Shown piece after piece: positions 33,401-39,190 of a DNA stretch of 64,000 nt; the stretch's first letter is position 1; every line of letters starts with the position of its first letter. Source of the DNA: Owenia fusiformis. Its lineage: Eukaryota; Annelida; Polychaeta; Sabellida; Oweniidae. The stretch spans positions 15,835,759 through 15,899,758 of the forward strand of contig CAIIXF020000009.1 in assembly GCA_903813345.2 (NCBI GenBank). The letters are read 5' to 3'. The notes below the pieces were generated by a model. It saw only the letters and a program-made list of their open reading frames with translations. It ran no database searches and had not been told where the DNA came from. Position numbers and translations under genes: made by a program.

Positions 33401-35620
33401 ATCTTTTAATTTGAAGTATGACCTGAATCGATTGCAAACTTTATATTTGCACATCTGATGCGATATACCACTATATCCACTGTCAAGTCAATACACCCTT
33501 GCTTAACTCAATTACCTCAGCCCATGTGGGTCCAAATGCTTAGATATTTTCCAAAGTATTATGTGACATTGTATTCTTGACATTGTGATTCATTTTGTTC
33601 ATGGGGAAATCATAATCGAGAGTGCACTAGATCCTTTGGTCCAAATTTACATAAAAAAGTAAAAAACGCACAGAAGATATACAGTGGCTGTAAAAATACT
33701 TACGTTCCAGGGGCGTATCTGAAAATCAAGAGCCCAGTTTAGGCTCAAAATTAAAATAAATCATGACCTGTAATGCCGAGTTATTACCTTAATTGCTCAA
33801 TTTATGTTTGCCCTATACGTTTTTTGGCCCTCACTTTTTGGGGCCCTCCAAAGGGGGAGGGGCGGGCCCCTGCCCTCCGCCAGATCGGCGATTCCGTTTA
33901 CCTTATGTATGATTCAACACGCATATTCAAAAATTGGGTCCTCCGCCCTTGTAATTTTTCTTAAATCAATGATAGTACGTTTTACATACCGACCGGAGGT
34001 AGTCATCAATATCATTTATAAAAACATTAGTGGTTTCCAAAGTACTTTCAGGAGCCATCTTTTGCATATACGTGGAATCCATCGACAAATGATTAAAAAA
34101 CTAAAGCGGACATCTATCGAGTGTATTCGAAAAAATAAGTAAACCCAGAATACTTGGGTCAGGTCAGTATACGTCGGCAAGAATCAGAATAGATGGGTAG
34201 CCAAGAATACTTGGGCCTTCACAGACGTACGGTCCATGTCAAGGTTTTGACAAACACCAAAGTAGACGCAACTTGGCCACAAAGGGTTGATCATACGTCG
34301 ACTATGGGTATTGCCATCGCCAGAGAACAAATGTGACTGAGGCCCGGGGACTGATAGTATGTATCCAACAGACTGACTAGAAGTCAGTCTGTTATGATGT
34401 ACTACTTTCCTGTGGAAATTGCAGTGAAATATTTTGCACAAAATTATCAATTAGAGGAACCATTTCTTCAATAAAATAAACATTACAAAATTTCAATTAA
34501 GTAGTAAGGTACAATTAAATGCAATAAAAAGTAACACAGCATATTGTCAAGTTGAAATAAGGCTAGTTGAAGTAAAAATGTGCAAATTAATTTTACCAAA
34601 TCGGCCATTTTGAATAGCACTTCCTATGTAAACAAATATTGAAAATTACCAAACTTTAACATAGGTGCCTTATAGTCTGAATATAATTCAGACTAAATAG
34701 GATATAGTCTACGGGGACTGAGGCCTAGGTTCAAAGGATTGCATTTGGTTGTACATAAATTTCAGAACATTTTTACGAAGGGTCATTACATGTACTATTA
34801 GCAGACAACCTGTATTAAAAAACTTTTGTAAATATAAGACGCGATAGATATGACACAAACGTCTTTCCACACATTTTGTAGGTGAAAGGTCCCCGATATC
34901 TGATATAAATAGCTTAGACACAATACTGCATCCTTGGCCCAAGAGTAATTGCTATGAAAGCAGTGAAGGACCGATCTTGAAGGATGCAATATCTGAAATG
35001 CAATATTATACTGCGGATCGTATGCTTTAATTCATCCAAACAACGCTTTTCATAACATTCTCTAAAGACCCTGATAAACCATGGGCTTAATAATTAGTTA
35101 ATTTCTAGAAACTACCAGACTCTAGCTAAAAAAAACCCAGAAATTATGAGTATCAGAATGTCATTAGAACTCCGTGACCCAATACGAAGAGATCGGGCCA
35201 TAACGGACGAGAAACTTACAAAAATGACGAATTCAAATTGAATCTTTAAACGTGCTAAGTGTTGGTTTAGTACATTGAAAAATTACATTTGGCACAGTTT
35301 CTCGTCCCGTGACATCTTCGTTCACTCGGCTCCCGTCGGAAGGGAAGAAGGGAAGACCGACGGGGCGAAGATGCAGTGCTCGATTTTACATGGTCTCTCG
35401 TTATGATTCAGTTTATAAGACTATATACCTATTACCTACCTCTGAGGGTTGCTCCAAGTGCAACGATTCCTACTGTGGCTGCACATGTCCCAACAAAACC
35501 AGGTACATTTTTAATTAGCGTTGACTTGATTCGGTCTAATTTTTCTTTCATCGTTTCATTAATTGTTTGCAATCGTTGATTACAGTCTGCCACTTCTCCA
35601 TGTCTTGGTTTGACTGTCAT
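9298..35620 (-). CDS. Fatty acid hydroxylase / sterol desaturase family protein (7 exons)
   Basis: Exons in transcript order: 35620-35440, 31613-31348, 31156-31021, 16692-16554, 12179-12049, 11687-11567, 9436-9298. They sum to 1,113 bases, an open 370-residue model with matching phases at every junction. The family consists of integral membrane di-iron enzymes, usually of the ER, that hydroxylate or desaturate lipids or sterols. The three histidine boxes are present: HSTFH (HX3H) in exon 4, HKWHH (HX2HH) in exon 5, and HDDHH (HX2HH) in exon 6, the last preceded by DHSG. Hydrophobic helices lie before and between the boxes. The C-terminus has the family-like NFG...FDWLHG pattern. Substrate cannot be told (SC5D-like or FAXDC2-like). 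Intron 3 (14.3 kb) holds a minisatellite with a Polinton inside. The weakest points are the exon 3 donor and the first exon. Confidence 0.8.
9519..10430. repeat. Pearl/HINE-like element, family 1 (copy A)
   Basis: Begins with ACTAGAAAA and GGAGTAGCAAATCCCAACGAAC-type sequence and ends with TCATTCGTTGGGATAATAA, so the 5' AATCCCAACGA is the inverse of the 3' end. It contains two tandem core units of about 136 bases (about 9698-9970) and GGAC/TGAC tetranucleotide runs at 10250-10285 and 10373-10385. Tandem core, tetranucleotide microsatellite and 3' hairpin are the design of bivalve Pearl elements and Helentron-associated elements; assignment is by architecture. It lies just upstream of exon 7, within intron 6. 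Confidence 0.55.
10811..11143. repeat. Palindromic MITE in hydroxylase intron 6
   Basis: The outer ends are inverted copies (CATGTGCAGTATGGCAAGTG at the left, its diverged complement at the right) and complementarity continues inward for about 150 bases, leaving a short AT-rich centre. Half of the same element is seen at 39072-39190, and its tip lies in the arms of the 6.6-kb inverted repeat, so it is a dispersed family. Noncoding. Confidence 0.7.
11567..11687 (-). CDS. Hydroxylase exon 6 (third histidine box)
   Basis: Acceptor ATTTTGCAG, donor GTAATG. In frame it encodes a hydrophobic start, then GMIDHSGIMM, then WPWQPHTIFHDDHH at the 3' end. HDDHH is the last HX2HH iron-ligand box. Phase 1 at the start and phase 2 at the end fit both neighbours. 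It is too short to be noticed as a free-standing reading frame. Confidence 0.85.
12049..12179 (-). CDS. Hydroxylase exon 5 (second histidine box)
   Basis: Acceptor TTTCTTTCCAG, donor GTATGT. Encodes WVHKWHHKYYAPTAFAAVA, then MHPVEF and a hydrophobic helix ending PIYS. The HX2HH box followed by an AP-A pattern and a conserved HPxE is diagnostic for the fatty acid hydroxylase domain. Confidence 0.9.
12660..13350. repeat. Large palindrome with G-rich inner arms
   Basis: Left arm 12660-12920 and right arm about 13091-13350 are inverted copies, separated by about 170 bases. The inner tips are G-rich on one strand (GGGACGGAGGGGGGAGGGGA) and C-rich on the other. Shared outer sequence includes AGATCTATTAAAAAAGGCGC. 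The arms are imperfect but long enough to form a stem of about 250 base pairs. Confidence 0.75.
14234..14404. repeat. Near-perfect 171-bp hairpin element
   Basis: Starts CAAATAGTGACTGCC and ends with its complement. The arms share GGAATATCCTGTCCACTGAC and ATAGTG-like sequence and meet at a short GC-rich loop around 14310-14330. No coding content: the overlapping short open frames on both strands are a by-product of the symmetry. Confidence 0.75.
14726..14774. repeat. 49-bp palindrome (GAAATATTGGACC arms)
   Basis: AGTGAAATATTGGACC is followed by a GGGCCGCAGGCCC centre and its inverted copy. A half-site with the same sequence occurs at 15533-15556 next to the poly-G run, so this is probably the tip of a dispersed foldback family in the intron. 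Confidence 0.7.
15682..15858. repeat. Foldback element with 40-bp arms
   Basis: The left arm 15682-15722 (ACTCCATTTATAATGTAACG) and right arm 15818-15858 are inverted copies with about three differences, flanking a loop of about 95 bases that contains GTACAGGGTGTTTCATAATG, a mariner-like end sequence. Noncoding. Confidence 0.7.
16554..16692 (-). CDS. Hydroxylase exon 4 (first histidine box)
   Basis: Acceptor TTGATTTTGTAG, donor GTTAGT. Encodes a hydrophobic helix then DATAYYLHSTFHNVQFLYR, ending two bases into the Arg codon completed by exon 5. HSTFH is the HX3H iron-ligand box. The acceptor lies only about ten bases from the last unit of the 35-bp minisatellite, so the array forms the branch-point side of intron 3. 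Confidence 0.9.
16703..19677. repeat. 35-36-bp minisatellite, left block
   Basis: About 84 tandem units with consensus GATACAAGTTGCTGGCGTTG then TGGAACTGACGGGAA. Units vary at a few positions (GCTGG/ACTGG, GCGTT/GAGTT, ACGGG/ACTGGG). The array spans most of intron 3 of the hydroxylase gene and resumes at 30101 after the Polinton. Long open frames on both strands arise only because stop codons are rare in the unit. Unit length is not a multiple of three, so the frame shifts from unit to unit and no protein is implied. Confidence 0.95.
17160..19370. repeat. 1.1-kb higher-order repeat within the minisatellite
   Basis: An unusual unit with GGTACTGTACAAGTAGCTGG occurs at 17214 and again at 18321, a spacing of 1,107 bases. 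The variant units around both copies follow the same order, so a block of about 31 units was duplicated. Approximate limits; the second copy is followed by extra ACTGGGAAGGTAC units. Confidence 0.7.
19678..19683. repeat. Polinton target-site duplication, left copy (AACGTT)
   Basis: AACGTT directly precedes the element and is repeated at 30095-30100. The flanking minisatellite unit reads GATAAACGTTGCTGG when the element is ignored, which matches the intact unit at about 19458. A 6-bp duplication is the Polinton/Maverick hallmark. Confidence 0.95.
19684..19987 (+). repeat. Polinton left terminal inverted repeat (304 bp)
   Basis: Read base by base it equals the reverse complement of 29791-30094, with divergence starting right after GTACGCGTC. 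It contains two direct copies of TGGGGAGGGACA (about 19731 and 19779) with inverted ACCCTCCC between them, a palindrome GCCTCCC...GGGAGGC around GAGCTC (about 19800), and a C-rich stretch near 19835-19850. Confidence 0.95.
19988..21039 (+). other. Polinton 5' noncoding region
   Basis: No gene recognised. Notable items are an inverted repeat CTGTACCGTCGGTACAG near 20008, a related GTACCCGCCGGTACAG near 20120, the motif TAATCGATAAT at about 20097 (also present near the other end), and a tandem duplication at 20654-20830. TATAAAA lies at 21027 but only about ten bases before the polymerase ATG, so it is not an obvious promoter for that start. Confidence 0.6.
20654..20830 (+). repeat. 89-bp imperfect tandem duplication in Polinton leader
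   Basis: Two copies share ATCTTAAAATCATATATAAT followed by ATCAGAAAC. The first starts near 20654 and the second near 20743. Position upstream of the first gene makes a regulatory or replication role possible, but nothing in the sequence proves it. Confidence 0.65.
21040..21983 (+). CDS. PolB exon 1, first half: C2H2 fingers and N-terminal region
   Basis: The ATG at 21040 is chosen because the first finger begins five residues later; a second Met is at codon 4. Fingers: C10-C12-H25-H30, C39-C41-H54-H58 and C65-C68-H81-H85, the first two with an unusual one-residue Cys spacing. Then an acidic Ser/Thr linker and a segment ending CFLWSVL...RVSKY, which in Polinton polymerases lies upstream of the exonuclease domain. 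Reading runs into the mariner end and stops at 21991-21993. An acceptor-like TATTTCCAG at 21015-21023 could mark a 5' UTR intron. Confidence 0.85.
21984..23069 (-). mobile_element. Mariner-like element nested in PolB (1,086 bp)
   Basis: Ends CGAGGGGTGATCAATAAGTA and its complement are flanked by TA duplications at 21982-21983 and 23070-23071. The terminal repeats extend about 200 bases on each side with roughly 10 percent mismatch. On the minus strand, about 22684-22406, LLHMDNAPAHRS and then APFCPDL...CDLF match the DNAPAH and PPYSPDL-PCDFF motifs of mariner transposases. The rest of the transposase is missing, so this is a non-autonomous deletion derivative. Confidence 0.92.
22406..22684 (-). 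pseudogene. Mariner transposase C-terminal remnant
   Basis: An open frame of 92 codons holds the second catalytic Asp (HMDNAPAH) and the PDL...CDLF region that carries the third catalytic Asp in intact proteins. The N-terminal helix-turn-helix and the first catalytic Asp are absent. Not functional alone. Confidence 0.8.
23072..23859 (+). CDS. PolB exon 1, second half: exonuclease I and HNH-like zinc motif
   Basis: Continues in the same frame as 21040-21981. It reads ISVNVFGYDKEVFPLYITK, a C2H2-like finger (FCDYC...HMKH), WIVYADFEAATEK with exonuclease motif I, and CHICK...RVRDHDHATG at the 3' end. The last pattern resembles endonuclease VII-type treble clefs that are common in these polymerases. 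Donor GTACAC at 23860. Confidence 0.9.
23860..23950 (+). other. PolB intron 1 (91 bp)
   Basis: ACAG|GTACAC to TTATAG|GT, phase 1. It has an in-frame stop, and the reading resumes with FRGAAHN exactly where the family continues after DHDHATG. Confidence 0.85.
23951..24036 (+). CDS. PolB exon 2 (86 bp)
   Basis: Encodes FRGAAHNACNVNFQFRGK and then VFHNLK, the conserved link between the treble-clef zinc motif and exonuclease motif II. Flanked by TTATAG and GTATGT. Too short to stand out as an open frame; placed by phase and family pattern. Confidence 0.85.
24037..24140 (+). other. PolB intron 2 (104 bp)
   Basis: AAAG|GTATGT to ATTTACAG|AA, phase 0. The following exon starts exactly at NYDAH, exonuclease motif II. 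Confidence 0.85.
24141..25375 (+). CDS. PolB exon 3: exonuclease II/III and polymerase motif A
   Basis: Contains NYDAHLIMQSIG (exonuclease II), YHDLYLKTDVLLL (exonuclease III), the GLRGG hinge motif and YLDANNLYGWAM (polymerase motif A, with the catalytic Asp). Ends two bases into the Ser codon of motif B. Donor GTAAGT. Confidence 0.92.
25376..25500 (+). other. PolB intron 3 (125 bp), splitting motif B
   Basis: AATAG|GTAAGT to GATTACAG|TG, phase 2. It falls within the NS dipeptide of motif B (NSVFGK). Confidence 0.88.
25501..25794 (+). CDS. PolB exon 4: motif B to motif C
   Basis: Encodes VFGKTMENLRKRRNI (motif B), a central region, then KLLFTDTD, stopping two bases into the Ser of DTDS, the motif C metal site. 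Confidence 0.92.
25795..25915 (+). other. PolB intron 4 (121 bp), splitting motif C
   Basis: GACAG|GTATAC to TTTTTTTTTAG|TT, phase 2. Removal is needed to complete the DTDS catalytic motif, so splicing is essential for polymerase activity. Confidence 0.9.
25916..26378 (+). CDS. PolB exon 5: thumb, KxY motif and C-terminus
   Basis: Completes DTDS with LCYHI, then KPKMYSL (KxY motif) and ends with GHYKIKR and TAA. The stop overlaps an AAG|GTAAGT sequence that would be a strong donor, so a further 3' exon is possible although the family usually ends near GHYKI. Confidence 0.88.
26403..26553 (+). promoter_or_regulatory. Pyrimidine-rich tract between PolB and ATPase
   Basis: About 150 bases are nearly pure CT on the plus strand (repeats of CTCCCT, TCCTCC). 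It sits in the gap before the ATPase start and is unlike the AT-rich introns around it. It could be a promoter element or a long polypyrimidine tract; the role is inferred from position only. Confidence 0.4.
26706..26850 (+). CDS. ATPase exon 1: C2H2 finger
   Basis: ATG at 26706, 48 codons plus one base. Encodes MSHYCSECKMSFTRRDNLQR and the two His ligands, then a linker to LQHPFTMIA, the strand preceding Walker A. Donor GTATAT. Confidence 0.88.
26706..28261 (+). CDS. Zinc-finger packaging-type ATPase (A32-like, FtsK/HerA family)
   Basis: Two exons (26706-26850, 26937-28261) give 489 residues. In Polintons and related viruses this ATPase pumps DNA into the capsid. Residues 5-26 form a C2H2 finger (C5, C8, H21, H26). 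HPFTMIAAGPTSSGKT carries the Walker A loop (50-57), NLIVLDD the Walker B acids (125-126), and the sensor-like LIQNMFHQG follows. A second finger of C2HC type lies at 292-313, then a basic PKRRK (possible nuclear signal, 320-324), a charged helical region and a Glu/Ser-rich tail. Polinton ATPases are typically about 230-300 residues, so the finger-flanked form is long. The ATG is in exon 1, which is too short to stand out; without it the Walker A loop would be lost. Confidence 0.92.
26851..26936 (+). other. ATPase intron (86 bp)
   Basis: GCAG|GTATAT to CTACTTTCAG|CG, phase 1. The junction falls at AAGPTSSGKT, one codon before the Walker A loop. Confidence 0.88.
26937..28261 (+). CDS. ATPase exon 2: Walker A/B core, C2HC finger, acidic tail
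   Basis: Starts with the Gly-Pro-Thr of the Walker A loop and runs uninterrupted to TGA. The second finger reads CDDCGLVFDSIHDLQRHIKN followed by WC. The tail has clusters of Glu and Ser (EESSSEEEESESENE). Its stop is 59 bases before the integrase start. Confidence 0.92.
28321..29418 (+). CDS. Polinton integrase (DDE, with chromodomain)
   Basis: 365 residues, a single uninterrupted exon. It would join element ends to host DNA, producing the 6-bp duplication. The retrovirus-like catalytic core has Asp80 (WDADLMD), Asp141 (FRTDKGQEF) and Glu175 (NYAERLIK), a DD33E spacing. The N-terminal 60 residues form the usual helical region. Residues from about 325 to the end (WKVEKILK...HLVRWQYW...SWV) are a chromodomain with the aromatic cage positions present, a module that often guides Polinton and Ty3/gypsy integrases to marked chromatin. 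All key residues are intact, so this protein could still be made. Confidence 0.95.
   Translation: MAYRDYLKKLYYDSQHSGAFAGPEKLYRTVLNDGKYQLSRYQIKKWLDNQEAYSLQRPYKKRFARNKVYVSHIDEQWDADLMDVSNISSQNEGIKYILVAIDIMSRFAWVRPLHSKTGKAVAEAFDDILKEGRQPDVFRTDKGQEFRAKVVQTLLNRWGVRHFVTGNTPKANYAERLIKTLKTKIMRYITYKQNHRFIDNLQNFVKSYNATWHRGIKMAPKNVSKDDELVIWWRMYYPKSTIVKTKSNHIFKFPIGALVRITQSRHVFSREYDQHWTGEIFKVTKRFIRQGLPLYRLNDFQNEDIKGTFYQSELQRVQANEDDIWKVEKILKTRTRRGQREHLVRWQYWPKKFDSWVKDSDLIPL
29419..29790 (+). other. Polinton 3' noncoding region with TAATCGATAATC motifs
   Basis: No gene. It contains GATAATCGATAATCGAGC near 29615 and GGTAATCGATAATCCGCC near 29737, each followed by a CCGCACTTTA sequence, so a block of about 125 bases is imperfectly repeated. 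The same TAATCGATAAT core occurs at 20097 inside the other end. Confidence 0.65.
29514..29519 (+). promoter_or_regulatory. Candidate poly(A) signal after integrase
   Basis: AATAAA 96 bases past the integrase stop, the first such motif downstream. Motif only. Confidence 0.45.
29791..30094 (-). repeat. Polinton right terminal inverted repeat (304 bp)
   Basis: Inverted copy of 19684-19987; I found no mismatch when reading the two side by side. Ends ...TTTCTGTAACTACT before AACGTT. Confidence 0.95.
30095..30100. repeat. Polinton target-site duplication, right copy (AACGTT)
   Basis: Matches 19678-19683. The minisatellite unit resumes immediately as AACGTTGCTGGCGTTGTGG. Confidence 0.95.
30101..30808. 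repeat. 35-36-bp minisatellite, right block
   Basis: About 20 further units. They share variants with the leftmost part of the left block (GACTCATGGGTAGGTAC) but also have ones rare there (CTGTCGGGGAAG), so the two blocks are one array split by the Polinton. Decays into unique sequence at 30808. Confidence 0.95.
31021..31156 (-). CDS. Hydroxylase exon 3
   Basis: Acceptor TTTGTTCTTGCAG. Encodes SEDWKCQPNRWLTPALEKHE and a helix ending ATYLINGG. The family has a similar W-K-QP segment before the central membrane helices. The donor is uncertain: GTGGAG at 31020 gives the phase 1 needed by exon 4 but is weak. Other GT sites (31015, 30980) give other phases. Confidence 0.7.
31348..31613 (-). CDS. 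Hydroxylase exon 2
   Basis: Acceptor TGTTCCAG, strong donor GTAAGT. Encodes EWLLILVHFLKQFGHLQ, an Asn/Ser-rich luminal-type stretch with NxS/T sites (NST, NAT), EQYRLQGLQYVW and a hydrophobic helix ending FYFKQKEN. Phase 1 in, phase 0 out, consistent with both neighbours. Confidence 0.8.
31614..35439. other. Hydroxylase intron 1; no further gene recognised
   Basis: Contains inverted arms at 32117-32200 and 34148-34237 (listed separately) and mostly AT-rich sequence. At about 33710-33890 CAGGGGCGTATC and a G/C-rich stretch resemble hAT-type element debris. No conserved reading frame seen. Confidence 0.5.
32117..34237. repeat. 2.1-kb inverted-repeat element in hydroxylase intron 1
   Basis: The two 85-90 base arms are inverted copies at roughly 80 percent identity and share AAGCCCAAGTA, TTGGCTACCCA and CCCAAGTATTC. 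The span resembles a DNA transposon, but no transposase was recognised within it. A conceptual peptide starting MDLFFWEK inside is not supported. Confidence 0.5.
35440..35620 (-). CDS. Hydroxylase exon 1 (candidate N-terminus)
   Basis: ATG at 35620-35618 in an AAC context opens 60 codons: a basic start MTVKPRHGEVADCNQRLQ, a helical charged stretch, then VPGFVGTCAATVGIVALGAT, a likely first membrane helix. Donor AGAG|GTAGGT, phase 1, fits exon 2 exactly. Linkage to the downstream exons rests on strand, phase and the absence of another partner. It could instead belong to a different small gene. Confidence 0.55.
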
Positions 35621-35927
35621 GTTTTTTATATTTACCGTATACACTAAAGTTGTATCCACTATCCAGTCGTGAAACAATATTACTGCAACAAGATATGCCT
35701 ATTCCTACTGTTGTGTAGCTTGATTATTTTCTAAGCCTGGGCTATTAACTAACCAAGAAATCGATATAACAAGATCTGCATGCAGTTTAAAACGTTTACA
35801 TCATTGTATTGATATATATGAACTTATGAAGTTCAAGTATAATGAAATGAACCTTTGACCAGTTATTAATCAACACCGAGAAAGAGGTACACATGTACTT
35901 GGTATCTAGCAAAGTGATTCTAATCTA

Positions 35928-37501
35928 CACTGCTGCTCATAAATATGGAACATTAGATTTGGCAGCTCAGAATTCAAGTTTTGGAGTAGGAGAACATTTA
36001 TTTGGAGTCTGATCAGGCATTTATTTTCTATGCAAATCATCACCACAAACAGGGATACGCTAAGATTTTTGCATTTTCAAAACACCCCGATCCAAATTTT
36101 CATGTAAAACATATCAAAGAAGATAAAATTCTGGTCATGAAGATTGAAGTGTCCTCTATCCAATAATAGCACTAATGTGCGTTATGTCTTCCTTGTGCAG
36201 AGCATCAATCCTACGGGACCAGTTATGAATGAAACATCCGACCTTTCTAAGTCAAGTAATGCCGCATTCCTCAATCTAGGCAGTGCGTAACGTGTCTAAA
36301 CTTTGAGGTGAGGATCCAAGTCACGAATCTCCGTATCAAGGTCGTCCCAGATTTGCTCTCCAGGAGCCTGATTGGGTGACGACTTTTGTGCCCATGGTAG
36401 CTGGTCCACATTGCCTACCCTGGGGTAATCCAACACTATTTTTGCATGTTGTACTTGATGTATGTCCAAAAGATCAAATTACTCTGAAATTATGTTTGGG
36501 AATCACCAAGGGGGTGTAACTTCTGTAGTATTGCTCCAAACATAAATAGAGTCGCCTTCATGGACTACCACATCAGAAAGTGTTCTTATTGTTTCTTTCC
36601 CCTGGTCTACGACAGAAACGAACACAATAATCAACTTTTTGTGGAGGACACATGTTCTTTCATCATGATGTCATATGACACCAGAGATTAAGTCCAACGT
36701 TTTTGGTACTTTCTTGCCCTTCTAGATCTAAGGTAGCTTTCTCTGTTATGATCCGTAAGCTTTGGTCTCTTTAAAGGTCTTATGGCCTTGCAACCAAGGG
36801 GGTGTAACTTCTGTAGTATTGCTCCAAACATAAATAGAGTCGCCTTCATGGACTACCACATCAGAAAGTGTTCTTATTGTTTCTTTCCCCTGGTCTACGA
36901 CAGAAACGAACACAATAATCAACTTTTTGTGGAGGACACATGTTCTTTCATCATGATGTCATATGACACCAGAGATTAAGTCCAACGTTTTTGGTACTTT
37001 CTTGCCCTTCTAGATCTAAGGTAGCTTTCTCTGTTATGATCCGTAAGCTTTGGTCTCTTTAAAGGTCTTATGGCCTTGCATCCATTTTAAAGAAAAAAAC
37101 TGGTTGTCTATAGCTCTGAAACACAGGTTTTGAGGTGAGACAGACATTCATCTCGTAGACTACTGGTTGACTTTAAGCAATGACATAAATGCAGCAAGTG
37201 GTCGTCTTGCATTTCCTCTCTTTTGGGCTACTATTGGTGTGACCTGGAGTCACATTCCTTTGCCTTTGGTACCACTGCAGAACTTTAGAGACTGTTCCTG
37301 ACACACCCTTGGGGTTCTGGCAATGGTAGTTGGATTCATGCCAGAGAGCGCCATCCCTGTGACTTGCCATGCTTTTTTATGGGCAAAACTGATGAGGGCA
37401 TGAGGGCACATTACACATTTTCAACAAAATGGTATTATTTTGTAGAAATTCCAGCAAACAAGTCATATCTATAAAATATTCCATATTTATGAGCAACAGT
37501 G
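35928..37501 (-). mobile_element. Tc1-like transposon, decayed (1,574 bp)
   Basis: Ends CACTGCTGCTCATAAATATGG and CCATATTTATGAGCAACAGTG are inverted with few differences and are flanked by TA at 35926-35927 and 37502-37503. The minus strand holds transposase pieces: GVSGTVSKVLQWYQR with downstream KERKCKTT (paired DNA-binding domain) at about 37355-37190, and RRPGERNNKN at about 36900, a W/C-RRxGER pattern typical of Tc1 transposases. Stops and frameshifts interrupt it. A 288-bp internal tandem duplication is listed separately. Confidence 0.85.
36505..37080. repeat. 288-bp perfect tandem duplication inside the Tc1-like element
   Basis: 36505-36792 and 36793-37080 read as identical from ACCAAGGGGGTGTAACTTCT to ATGGCCTTGCA. 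It lies in the decayed transposase. Perfect identity in an otherwise degraded element means a recent duplication or an assembly join error. Confidence 0.9.
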
Positions 37502-37503
37502 TA

Positions 37504-38024
37504 TATAAGTACAACTCATGATGTTAATTCTTCAATTAGTTCATAGTTCAGTGTTCATTTGGTTACTCCAAGGACGTCTATCTCTACCGCGATAGACGTC
37601 GATAGACGTCCCTGCTGGTTACTCATAAAGTCAACTGAGTATTTTGGAATTTAGTCTATAAAGTAGGCCTAAGAGCTGTTAATGTAAATACTAGTATTTC
37701 AATTTATTGTAAGGTTTTAAAGCTCATTTGGATTTTCATAGCATTTGAATCTGGTGCCAGAATAGTTTGACGACCCCTTAGCATATTAGCCAATCAGAGC
37801 AGGTTTTACAAAAAGTGGTGTTGGGTTTAGGCACACTTGAAAAACATAACTAAGATTGAAATTTAATATAGCTCGCTAAGTTATCTTCAAATGGGGACTT
37901 TAAAAGTCCAAACCTAAGATATTGATGATAGAGGAAGAAAAGAGCCTTAAAATGCTTTTTATTTGAAGCTTCTAGCTCAATTTTGAAGGAAGTTACATAC
38001 ATTTTTGTAAATTCAAAACAAATC
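37504..38024. other. Intergenic, nothing recognised
   Basis: AT-rich sequence. A short inverted CGATAGACGTC motif occurs at about 37590-37610. No coding or repeat family identified. Confidence 0.5.
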
Positions 38025-38279
38025 TTAAGGCCCGGTCACACCGCCCGGACGTTGCTGGAGCGTTCCTAGAACGTTGAAAAAATCCATCAACGCTCGTCAA
38101 CGCGCACAAAATGGGGAAAAAAACAAAAACACGGGCGTTGGCTTAGCAGTGCACCGCTGAAGCCGGCGTTGCTTTAGCGTTGGTTAAGCGGTTGCAAACG
38201 GTAGCTAGCGTTTGTTTAGCGATAATGCGAGCGTTGGTATAGCGGCGTTCTGCGCAAGAGAGCGTTGCCTCGGCGGGGG

Positions 38280-38287
38280 TATAAATA
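38280..38287 (+). promoter_or_regulatory. TATA box inside the Harbinger-like MITE
   Basis: GGGGGTATAAATAGCAGCAG is a textbook TATA context with a G-rich upstream flank. It is upstream of the 73-codon frame at 38369. Confidence 0.45.
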
Positions 38288-38368
38288 GCAGCAGCGTTGG
38301 TTTAGCAGCATATCGCGTTTGACTACTGAGCGGAACGGATCTATTCAGTTGAATAATTGAAGTTTATT

Positions 38369-38590
38369 ATGCCACGTATTTATAGCCAAATTCTGGTCCC
38401 GCTCCGACACCTCTATACCAACGCCAAAGCAAAGTTCATCGCCGCCATGGAACGCTGCGACAACGTCCGACACCGTTCCAACAACCCCATGTACGCTGAT
38501 AAAACGCTAACAACCGCTCCACCGACGTTTGTGCAACGTTTAATCGCCGCCCGGGCAACGCTGGCGAAGCAGCGGTGGTCCAGCGTTTAA
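38369..38590 (+). CDS. Unknown 73-residue frame inside the MITE
   Basis: MPRIYSQILVPLRHLYTNAK and then a basic, Ala-rich sequence ending AKQRWSSV. Not recognised. In its favour are the TATA box upstream and basic composition; against it are its short length and the low stop density of the GCGTTG-rich DNA. Confidence 0.2.
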   Translation: MPRIYSQILVPLRHLYTNAKAKFIAAMERCDNVRHRSNNPMYADKTLTTAPPTFVQRLIAARATLAKQRWSSV

Positions 38591-39071
38591 GATTTCTGCG
38601 TTGGTCTAGCGGATTCAAGCGTCCACGAACTTGCGTCTAGCGGTGCCAAACTTTGACTGGGCGTTGGTGGAGCGGTGATAAACTTTGCCAGGGCGTAAAA
38701 TTGTCCCTTTTCAACGCTCGCAATATTTTGAGCAGCTCAAAACTTTTGGAGCGTTCGGATGGCCACTCGAGAAACATCCACGTTGGCCGAGCGTTTACAG
38801 CGTTGCTTTAACGGATGCCAACTTTTGTTAAACGGTGGTGAACGTTTACGAGCGTTGGTGATTTTTTTCAACGTTCAAGGAACGCTCCAGCAACGTTTAG
38901 GCGGTGTGACCGGGCCTTTACACGTTTTCCAATGATCTTATTATGCTATATATTCGTATTTTTCGTTTTTTCGGTACCATGTTTTTTCGACCGGGTACCG
39001 GGTACCAAGTTTGAACCAAGCATGGAGGATTTACTACCCGGTACGCGGTTTTTTCTACAAACCCTACCAAA

Positions 39072-39190
39072 GGTGCATGTGCAGTATGGCAAGTGATTTT
39101 TAGACGGTCATATCTTTCACAATGAGTACTTTGTGGTAAAAAATACAGTGTTTTTATTAAAACAATATGTTTTCTTGAAGTCCCCATGAT
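39072..39190. repeat. Half copy of the palindromic MITE seen at 10811-11143
   Basis: Shares GTGCAGTATGGCAAGTGATT, GGTCATATCTTTCAC and GTTTTCTT...GAAGT...CCCATGAT with the intronic copy, but only one arm is present. Confidence 0.7.

Larger units (their letters stand above)
38028..38917. mobile_element. CpG-rich MITE, PIF/Harbinger-like (890 bp)
   Basis: Terminal inverted repeats of about 80 bases begin AGGCCCGGTCACACCGCC, flanked by TTA at 38025-38027 and 38918-38920. A 3-bp TWA duplication is typical of PIF/Harbinger elements. The interior is unlike its surroundings: CpG-rich and packed with GCGTTG and AGCGTT hexamers in both orientations. TATAAATA at 38280 is followed 89 bases later by an ATG opening a 73-codon frame (38369-38590). 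Either a deletion derivative that kept a promoter, or a chance frame in low-stop sequence. Confidence 0.75.
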
